In this document: piece by piece, positions 55,759-64,000 of the stretch
Layout: the number at the start of each line of letters is the position of its first letter
How positions within the stretch are numbered: the first letter of the stretch is position 1
Assembly: GCA_949130495.1 (NCBI GenBank)
Contig: OX422210.1
Location: forward strand, 637,198,585 to 637,262,584
Reading direction: 5' to 3'
Origin: Sambucus nigra
Lineage: Eukaryota; Streptophyta; Magnoliopsida; Dipsacales; Adoxaceae
DNA length: 64,000 nt
The notes under the pieces: model-generated
Seen by the model: the letters and a program-made list of their open reading frames with translations, nothing else
What the model was told of the DNA's origin: nothing
Database searches by the model: none
Position numbers and translations under genes: made by a program

Positions 55759-57340
55759 AGGGACTAATTCCCAAACATCATTTTTCTTAAATTAAAACAA
55801 TTCTTCTTGCATGGCATTAATCCAATGTTCATATTTTAATGCTTCTTTAAAGTTTTTAGGTTCAATTTTATAAGTATAGCAAAAATAGGTAACTTCATTT
55901 TCTAATTGAGCCCTAGTCTTGACACCTACCTCGGGATCTCCTATAATCTTTGAAGTGTCATGACTTTTACGAACCCAATGAGAAGGATCCTTTTTCTCAG
56001 TAGTGGGAACAACTAAGTCATTTTGAGACTCAATATTTTCAACATTGGAAGCAACATCACATTCACATGACAAATCTTCCTCATTTTCAATAGATGTGGC
56101 CGGAGCATCGTCTTTTATAACAACATTTATTGATTCCGTGACTTTAGATCTACTTAAGTTAAAAACTTTAAAAGCTCTAATGTTTTGAGAATATCCTAGG
56201 AAAATACCTTCATCACTCCTTGAGTCAAATTTACCTAGAAGTTCTCTATCTCGAAGTATATAACAAGGACTACCAAAAACTCTAAAATATACCAAATTAG
56301 GCTTCTTGCCCCTCCACAATTCATATGGTGTTTTGTTAGTATTAGGACGCAAATAAACCCTATTTACGGTGTGACATGCAGTGTTAAGCACTTCGGCCCC
56401 AAACCTACGAGGCACATTTTAGGAGCATAAATCTTGCCATTTCTTGGATCATTCGATTTTTTCTTTCAACTATACCATTTTGTTGTGGAGTTCGAACGAC
56501 CGAGAATTCATGTTTAATTCCTATTTCATCACAAAAGGCATTTACACCGGATTCCTTGAATCCGGTTCCATTATCACTCCTAAAACGATTTATGGTAATA
56601 CCGTGTTGATTTTAAAGAATTCTACACTTAACAGTGAGAAAATCAACTATCTCAGATTTTTCTCTTAGAAAGCTTACTATGGAGTATCTAGAAAAGTCAT
56701 CCACAATTACTAAGATGTATCTCTTTCCTCCTATGCTCTCGGTACGAGTGGGACCCATAAGGTCCATGTGTATCTATTCTAAGACACGAGAGGTAGTTAT
56801 TGAGTTTAACTTTTTATGAGGATTCTTAATTTGCTTTCCTAATTGACAAGACCCACAAATAGTGGAGGTTGGCTTTCCTAGAGATGGTAAACCTCGAACT
56901 AGCTATTTTCTCACTAATCGATCAAGATCTCTAAAGTTAGCATGACCTAACCATTGATGCCAAAGATCGGCAGACGAGGATTTTGCACTATTACAAACTA
57001 AAGAGGATTTATGAACTATACCGTAGCAATTGTTACTAGTTCTCACACCTTGTAAAATAGATTCACCGATTGATCATATACGGTACATTCCGATTGACTA
57101 AACTTAACATCAAGATTTTCATCACATAATTGGCTAATACTTATCAAATTATCCTTGAGGCCATCAACATAAAGGACATTTTCAAGTTTAGGAAACCCGG
57201 AGATTTTAATAGATCCTCTACCCATGATTCGGGATTTGCTTCCATCCCCCAAAGTGACTTTACCATCTTTATAGTTTTCAAGAGTGGTAAACAAAGATTT
57301 ATCACCCGTCATATGTCTCGAACAACCACTATTAAAGTAA
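55759..57340 (-). pseudogene. Copia protease end and integrase
   Basis: The protease end reads YFNSGCSRHMTGDKSLF (about 57,345-57,295): the usual catalytic DSG is NSG. Then VTLGDGSKSRIMGRGSI and NLISISQLCDENLDVKF. Integrase zinc-binding part: LWHQWLGHANFRDLDRLV...ICGSCQLGKQ. Core: MDLMGPTRTESIGGKRYILV with VDDFSR, FRSDNGTGFK and PQQNGIVERKNR, so D, D and E are kept. C-terminal part open at 55,792-56,415: NTACHTVNRVYLRPNTNKTP, VFGSPCYILRDRELLGKFD. Stops near 56,930, 56,780 and 56,625 and a frame change at about 56,420 inactivate it. Integrase would insert the cDNA and produce the ATACT duplication. Confidence 0.88.
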
Positions 57341-59420
57341 CATTAAGAGGTATTTTGAGCCTTAAGTGCAACATGATCAACAAAAGCTTTATTGGTATGA
57401 ATTTTCTTAACCCAAGCTTGAGTTGTGTTTTTTCCTTTGTTGGCTCTAGTGTAATGATTGGAATTATTTCCTTGGACTTTAGAAAACTAAGAAACTCTTC
57501 CATTAGACCTTTAGAAGTATTGACTAGATACTCAACTTGGCTCTTAAGACTAGCTAAGGAACTATAGTGTTGTTTAGAAGTTGTGAAATGAGAGTTCTTT
57601 CCAAGATTGTAACAAAAATCTTTAAGATGACCCCGTTTGTGACAATAAGTGCACACATAGGGTTGTTTTGGATTAGCTTTTGAAGGTTACGTAGGAGGAC
57701 TTACTTTAGGAAGAAAAGGTTTAGGAGGGTTAGATTTGGTAACAAACTTAGCTACGGGTTCGGGTTTGACTTTGGATGGCTCCCCTTCTTCATATCCTAT
57801 ACCCTTTCTCTCTCGATAACCTTTCTCCTTATATCCCAAAACAGGACCTAGAAATAATTTTCCCATTCTTCCTGAATTATCTTTGAGTGTGACTTTGACT
57901 TCAAGAGAGGACTCGAGATTTTTTTCAAGTTGGACAATTTTAGCTTCAAGATATTTTCTAATCTCTAAAGACTCATGAAGATCTTTTTTTGCACCTTCTA
58001 AGGAGTTAATTAAGTAGCATTTTTCTTTGCCTACCAATATGAGTTTCTCAGAGAGGGATATCTTAATTACCTCGAGTTGACTAACTAAAGCCTCCTTCTC
58101 CTTCAGGCCTTTCAACTCGTTTTCTAAAGTTAAGACTTTAAAGGTTAATCTTTTGTTTACTTTTTGAATACGAAGAGACTCAGTGTATAGTTTAGTATAG
58201 GCAGATTGCAGTTCACTCTCATCTATTTCACTTTCACTCCCTTTTTCATCACTACTAGTAGAGTGAGTGGAAGCAACCTCAAGATTTTGCTCGAAATTGT
58301 CAACATAGGGCGTGACTCGCTTGAATAACTATCATGGCTTGCTATAAAAGCAGTGAAATTAGTTCTGGATGAGATAGAGTAATCAGAGTCTTCAGACTCA
58401 TTATCAGCACCGCTTAGAGTGGCATTGTAAATTATCTTTTCTTTACCTTGTCTCTTAAGTTTAGTAGGGCATTCAAATGCTCTCTGACCACGTCCCTCAC
58501 ACTTAAAGAATCTCTCCGAATCATCCTTTTTAAAGTTGTCTTTGTTGAACTTCTTAGGATCCTGAGAATTGAATTTTCTATTTCCTTTGTTTTTGTTGTT
58601 CTCAAATTTTGTTTTTTCAAACTTAGTTTTGCTTTTTGAACTTGAGAATTTTTTTAAATTTTTTAGCAAATATGGCTATATCATCAGGATCTATATCAGA
58701 CTCATCTGAATCATACACTTCTACTTTCTTGACTTTCAAGGTAACACCTTTATCTTTGCTTTTGTTATCTTTAGGAAACATACCTAATTCATCAGTTTGA
58801 AGATCACCAACAAGTTCTTCAAGTTTTAAAGTATTTAGGTTTCCTAATGAATTAAGAACGGCGACTTTAGGAATGAAACGCTTAGGAAGACATCTAATAA
58901 TTTTCTTAACAACACGATCTTGAGGTATTTTATCACCCAAGTTAAAGCAAGAATTAATAATATCAGATATATGAGCATAATACTCATCAAACGTTTTAGT
59001 TTCTTTCATTGTGATGGTTTCAAATTGAGTTGTTAAGTTTTGAAGTTTTGAGGCTTTAACTACACTAGTTCCCTCATGAGTAACTTGGAGAATATTCCAA
59101 GATTCCTTTGACGTCTCACACGTCATTATACGACGAAATTCATCGGGAGTCACTGCACCAAATAAGGCATTTAAACCTTTGGAGTGAAAGTTACACCATT
59201 TTAGTTCTTCCTCACACCACTGTTCTACAGGAGTCAAAATAATTTCATCATTAACTACGATAGTAGGAGGGGACCATCCTGTTTTAACAATAACCCAAAC
59301 ACGTTCATCAATTGATTTAAGGGCATATTTCATACGTGCTTTCCAATAGGTGTAATTGGTTCCATCAAACCAAGGTAGTCTATTCAACGAAAAACTTTCC
59401 ATATAACCTCCAGGATTCAT
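57309..59420 (-). pseudogene. Sirevirus gag with coiled coil and two zinc knuckles
   Basis: Starts MNPGGYMESFSLNRLPWFDG at 59,420, 20 bp downstream of the primer site. It shows YTYWKARMKYALKSIDERVW, ALFGAVTPDEFRRI, SWNILQVTHEGTSVVKASKL and TFDEYYAHISDIINSC (UBN2-type gag). A frameshift near 58,640 leads to a Lys-rich part and a degenerate knuckle FFKCEGRGQRAFECPT (third ligand H missing). Another break precedes a coiled coil (58,115-57,900, ALVSQLEVIKISLSEKL...) and a proper CCHC knuckle, CTYCHKRGHLKDFC, at 57,656-57,615. Two knuckles with a coiled coil make this longer than ordinary copia gag, as in Sireviruses. Confidence 0.88.
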
Positions 59421-59440
59421 CTAAATAACTTTTAGAGACT

Positions 59441-59454
59441 AGCTCTGATACCAA
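59441..59454 (-). promoter_or_regulatory. Primer binding site, initiator tRNA-Met
   Basis: The minus strand reads TTGGTATCAGAGCT two bases after the 5' LTR, the standard copia primer site. Confidence 0.93.
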
Positions 59455-59456
59455 TT

Positions 59457-60634
59457 TAAAGTTATAAATTTATATGAACTAAGGTTATTTCGTAGAATAC
59501 ACACATACAACCCAATTAAAAATATGTCAAATAGAGATATATTCCAATATTAAATTCCTTTTCAAATTTACAAGTTAGCATAAACAATTTCCAGTTAATG
59601 CGATGGGATTGATAATTTGATTAAGTGAAATAAAATTATCCAATTTTATCCATTTTATCCTAGGCATGCATCTATGTGATTTAATAAAGTAAGGTGCGAA
59701 AATCACAACCACAACGCTCCAATGTACAAGGAAAACCCAAATGGGAAAAACCTCGAACGACTGGGCCGAGACAAAATCCACTACAAAATAGGTTTCACAA
59801 GAAACTCAAAAGACTTACATACATTGACTCACTCAAGACATGCTTATGCTGTCCTCTACCTCCGAATTTGTAGTACGCGAAGCTCCAACGCATTACTCGA
59901 CACTACTCGTGTCGCAGTATCCACCGAAGCCCAAAAACACCGTCTCCAATAAGCTTGAGTGCAGAGATCCACCGCAAACGTGCTTGTTGAATGTCATGTT
60001 GATTGCATGGGGTTTTTATTCAAGGGTTAAAGTAGTGTTGGAGATTGATTTTACCAAAAGAGGGAAGTTGTGAATTTTTGCTCTCAAGAGAATATAAAAC
60101 TTCTTTATGGAAAATAACTAATTTTCGTCCATATATTGGAACTGTAAAAGTAGTGGACAAAAGCAGTTTTGTGAAATAACTGCTGGAAAATAAGTTAAAA
60201 AATTTCAGATCTGGCAGAACTTGTTCGAACGGGGTCGTTCGAACGACTTGTCGTTCAAACGAGTTATCTAACGATATTCCAGTGTAGAATTAGATAAGTC
60301 GTTAGAAATCTCGTTCGAACGAGATGCCAGTTTTTCATAGAGAAGGTTAAAATTAATTTAAAAAATGATTCTTTATGAAAATATAATTTTTTATGAACAT
60401 TACTTTATACTAAAATTTCTTGTTATGAAAAATACTCCAACACTTAAAAGGATTTTGGTCATATACCTTTTAAAGGAGTGAACATGAAGTGCATATTGAT
60501 GTCGCGTGAACTTTGGATGCAATGCTCGAATCTTTACTGTTGTATGATGCTTGATGAGGAATGACCCAAAAGTGTTTTGTCCAACGGAATGTAGCCAATA
60601 CTACATATGACTCGATTGGAAATTTGTCCTTACA
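59457..60634 (-). repeat. 5' LTR of Sirevirus
   Basis: 1,178 bp; same ends as the 3' LTR, with decay at its inner end (TAAAGTTATAAATT for TGAAGTTGTAAGG). A single deletion of 108 bp lies between two copies of TTCGAACGAG. Confidence 0.93.
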
Positions 60635-60639
60635 ATACT

Positions 60640-63064
60640 AAAATAATTTTCTTGTGTTGTTTTAAGCTATGACTGATTATATATTTTGCTTTTTCAGGAT
60701 GGGTGAGATAAGTGATGAAATAGATTCACCAACGGTACATCATGTTGGAACGATAAGTTGTTGGGATTGGGATAATTTGGAATTGGAAGTCGTGAATTGT
60801 GGCAATATGGATTTGGTTGGGAATGAAAGTGGGAAAATTGAAGAAAATGTTATAGAACCTAGTGTTGTCTATACACCACAAGTAGCATCGGATAAGATAC
60901 CTAGTAAGGGTCAAGAATTCCAATGTCTTCAAGACGTTAAAGATTTTTACAATGCATACGCAAAGGAAGCGGGTTTTAGTGTACGAAATTGGAATGCGTA
61001 TAAGAAAAAGGATAGTGACGAGATTGTAAGAAGGGAGTATGTATGTTTTAAATAAGGGAGTGGTCAATGCGTGGTCGATGTTGACGTGAAAAGACATCGA
61101 GGATCTGTGAAAGAGGGGTGCAAGGCTAGACTTGTAGTTGTGAAGTCATACTCCGGCTCGTATGTGGTTACCATTTTTGTTGAGGGCCATAGTAATCCTT
61201 TGGTAATGCAGCAGAAAACACAATTTTTGACGTCTCATCGCACAGTTTTTGATGCACAAAAGTCTCTAACTCACCAACTTAGCATGTTAAATGTTCCCCC
61301 GCATCAACAATACAACTTTTTGGGGGTGCAAGTGGGTGGGTTTTAAAATATTGGGTTTACACAAAGGATTTGTATAACGATGAAAGTGACAAGCGTAACG
61401 AAATGAAGGGGTATGACGAAGAGATGCTACATGAGTATTTAAAGTTGGAAACGGAAAAGAACCCATCACTCAATTTCAAGATCGAGGTAGATGAGGAGCG
61501 GATAATCACACATTATTTTTGGGCGGATGCAACCTCTCGTAGAGATTATGGTTTTTATGGCGATATGGTTGTATTCGATACCACATATAATACCAACCGT
61601 TATGGATTGATTTTTGCACCATTGATGGGAGTCAATAATCATGGGCAAACAATCAATTTTGCTTGTGCATTCTTAAGTGATGAAATAATCGCTTCTTTTA
61701 TGTGGGTATTTACCCGATTTTTGGAAGCTATGCCGAGTGATGCTCCTAAGATGATCATTACCGATCAAGACCCAACTATGACAAAAGTAATTGCTGAAGC
61801 TCTTCCACACACTTTTCACAAATATTGTAGTTGGCATTAACGAAGTTCTCTAAAAAGATTGACACCGTAAAATATAGTCTCTACTATTAGGAGTTCTCAA
61901 ATTGCATTTGGCAATCTGAGGGGGAGGAAGAGTTTGACTCAGAGTGGGTGGATCTCATCAAGAGAGCTGAATTAAATGAGAATAAATGGTTACAATCCAT
62001 GTATGAAATCCATTCAAAGTGGGTTCTCGCTTATGTGAATGGTGTTTTCTCGGCCGACATGTCAAGTTGCCAACAAGCGAAAAGCTCGCATGCATTCTTT
62101 AAGAGGTATGTATCGAAGAACAACTCGTTGTTGGAATTTATGATTCAATTCGGTAGGGGTTTAGCACGCCAACGTCATGATGAGTTGATGTCCGATCACA
62201 AAGATTTGGATGAAAAGCCTAAATTGAAATTGCCAAATGATGTCTTATTCCAAATGGTAGACATTTACACGCATGAGATGTTTTTCAAATTTCAATATGA
62301 GTTATGGGAGAGTTTGAATTACAAAGTCGAGTTTATCAATGATGTTGATACTAGTAATGTTTATAAAGCACATAGGAAGACTTGAGTGGTGGAAATAATA
62401 TATAACAAGGACACAGAAATGGCTACATGTAGTTGTAAAAAGTTTGAAACCTTAGGGATACCTTGTAGGCACGTGCTTGCATACTTGCACAAGATCCATA
62501 ACTTAAACAAGTTGCCGGTTCAGTACATAAAGAAAAGATGGACTAAAGTAGAAAAATTCGATGTGGTAAGTACACGATGACAAATCATATCTCCTTAAGA
62601 TGACTCAATTAATTCAATCTTCTTTGGATTTAGTTGAGAAGGCCCTCATTAGTGAAAAATCTACTAAAGTGTACAATGATCATATGGATAGTGCAAGGAG
62701 AATAATTGATGAGATGGTTGGTTTTAGTAGCGATAACTCTAATAAAATGTGTGGAATAAGTCAACTAGCTTCGGGGAGAATGAGTTGCAATAGCGTACCC
62801 AATTATAACGAGCCCAATCAAGTGCGAGCAAAAGGGTGTGGGAAAAGACTAAAAGGGGGGAATAAGAGAGCCTTAGGAAGGGCGAAAGAAAAAAAGGCCC
62901 GACGTTGTCATGGTTGCGGTGAAGTTAGACAAGCCTATGATAAACGGAATTGCCTAATGACTATCAATCAGTATGGACAAATAATTCTTTATAATTCATA
63001 TATTTTACTTGTTCGTATAATTCATGAATTTTTTTATTTTCATGTAGATCCTCCGCACGTGATG
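60640..63064 (+). pseudogene. FAR1-related sequence (FRS/FHY3-like), broken
   Basis: A CTTTTTCAG acceptor precedes the start at 60,699 (MGEISDEIDSPTVHHVG). The FAR1 DNA-binding domain reads GQEFQCLQDVKDFYNAYAKE, GFSVRNWNAYKKKDSDEIVR; after stop TAA (61,053) it continues GCKARLVV. The MULE-type core reads FWADATSRRDYGFYGDMVVF, DTTYNTNRYGLIFAPLMGVN, MIITDQDPTMTKVIAEALPH, CSWH, so D and D are kept. A SWIM finger CSCKKFETLGIPCRHVLAYL is at 62,422-62,481, then a Lys-rich tail and CHGCGEVRQAYDKRNC. FRS proteins are transposase-derived transcription factors of far-red light signalling. Lesions: stops at 61,053, 61,838 and 62,383; frame changes near 61,340, 61,850-61,900 and 62,580. A possible last intron is 62,971-63,047. 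A FAR1-type transposon is an alternative. Confidence 0.85.
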
Positions 63065-64000
63065 TAGATGAAACTGGAGGAGGAAGCACGAACGAGTTTA
63101 GCTCGGACACATGAAGAATATGCAACGTCATTGCTTTTTTGTTTTTTTTTTAAATTTTTTAGAGGGGGGATTGAAAATATGTAGATGAAAATACGTAAAT
63201 GGATGTTTAGATCAGTTTTGTTATACTAGTGTGGGAAATGTTTTATAATTTCCTGCTCATCAATGAATAAAACTACTTGTTTCGATCTATTTGCTTAATT
63301 ATTTGCTATGCACCTTAACAATTCAAAAGGATGGTACTGCAAACAAATTGGTAGTTTGGTACTACAAACATATTGGTAGTTTGGTACTACAATTTGGTAC
63401 TGTAATTTGGTAGTTTGGTACTGTTCAGACATTTTCACCTTAATACTGCAATTTAGTAGTTTAATTGCACCTTAGCAATTTGATATATTGGGATAACCCA
63501 CTGGACTGAACCAATTTTAACTTTTTTTCGAGGATTACTTAAGAAATTAGACCTGATTTTAATTGAAACTTTATAGCCTTGCTATTGAATCTTAGCAGCT
63601 AGGAATTGTGCATAGTTGAAGGAAATTGATCTTGAATCTTAGCTAATTCAAGTTTTTCTTTTCAATCATGGGTTCCAACAAGAGTAAAAGTGACATGTTA
63701 TATTTTTTTTAGTGATTTTCAATCTTTTAAAATTGAGATGGTTGTTTATTACTCAAAAGTTCCAAAACATAGACGTAATCATTGAGAGGGAGTGAATGGA
63801 GAGAGAGAGTAATTCTTTCGGCAGACCTGGTAGTTCTTTAATAGCAGTACTAGATAAAATTACTTTTAGCCTTTTTCTGAGTCTAACTAGTTGAAGCTAG
63901 TGTTGGGTATGAGTCTCTTCATGTGGGAGTTGTTCTTGTGCCTTAACAAGATCTGCTTTTAATTTGCAACCAAAGACATGTGGGATCAATAAGTTGTATT
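63065..64000. other. 3' flank with TTTGGTACTACAA repeats
   Basis: No gene recognised. Tandem GGTAGTTTGGTACTACAAAC-type units occur at 63,330-63,430. The remainder is AT-rich; a GA-rich patch is at 63,784-63,815. Confidence 0.5.

Larger units (their letters stand above)
49178..60639 (-). mobile_element. Sirevirus-type Ty1/copia element, near complete
   Basis: LTRs at 49,183-50,469 and 59,457-60,634 bracket gag, protease, integrase, reverse transcriptase, RNase H in copia order on the minus strand, plus an extra ORF between pol and the 3' LTR. A perfect 5-bp target duplication ATACT lies at 49,178-49,182 and 60,635-60,639. Initiator tRNA-Met primer site and purine tract are present. Several extra AGGGGGAG tracts before the 3' LTR, the long gag with coiled coil and the additional 3' ORF point to the Sirevirus (Maximus/SIRE) lineage. 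Frameshifts and stops make it non-autonomous now. Confidence 0.9.

Noticed and set aside
60669..60698. Upstream ATG at 60,669 as start of the FRS-like frame
   Set aside because: A good 3' splice site (CTTTTTCAG) lies between it and the ATG at 60,699, so the earlier ATG is probably intronic.

Overview
The window looks like repeat-dense nuclear DNA from a flowering plant, probably a dicot with a large genome. It is AT-rich, full of microsatellites and nested plant transposable elements (Ty3/gypsy, Ty1/copia, MULE, hAT, PIF/Harbinger, Helitron and SINE), with short GT-AG introns and only traces of host genes. No intact, clearly functional protein gene was found. Most coding signal is broken transposon protein.

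Layout. 0.2-3.6 kb: a 3.1-kb LTR of a Tekay/Del-like Ty3/gypsy element on the minus strand with a stub of its interior. 3.6-5.6 kb: a decayed MULE transposase with a SWIM finger. 5.6-13.6 kb: composite MULE copy 1, with a transposase-OTU gene (+), a central repeat array and a plant mobile domain (PMD) gene (-). 13.6-16.0 and 22.7-24.1 kb: fragments of a caulimovirid-like endogenous pararetrovirus (minus strand), split by a complete but coding-poor Athila-like LTR element (16,001-22,693). 24.1-27.3 kb: microsatellites, two Helitron 3' ends and a hAT MITE. 28.9-37.6 kb: composite MULE copy 2 in the opposite orientation (PMD gene on +, transposase-OTU on -), whose left end is a long hairpin. 37.9 kb: a possible first exon of an external alternative NAD(P)H dehydrogenase (NDB type). 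40.7-48.1 kb: a Tourist-like MITE, a fold-back element, an LTR-like GC-rich block, a copia gag fragment carrying a MITE, a SINE and a 107-bp tandem duplication. 48.1-63.1 kb: a FAR1/FRS-like pseudogene whose 5' part appears to be separated from the coding region by an 11.45-kb Sirevirus-type copia element with a perfect 5-bp target duplication.

The most unusual structure is the pair of inverted composite MULEs. Each combines a MULE transposase with a C-terminal OTU-like protease domain, a convergent PMD gene, and a central array of about 115-bp units built around the palindrome TTCGCTATGTTCATAGCGAA. One copy has an 82-bp intron that is missing at the matching place in the other. All family assignments come from reading translations and motifs by eye; no database search was possible.
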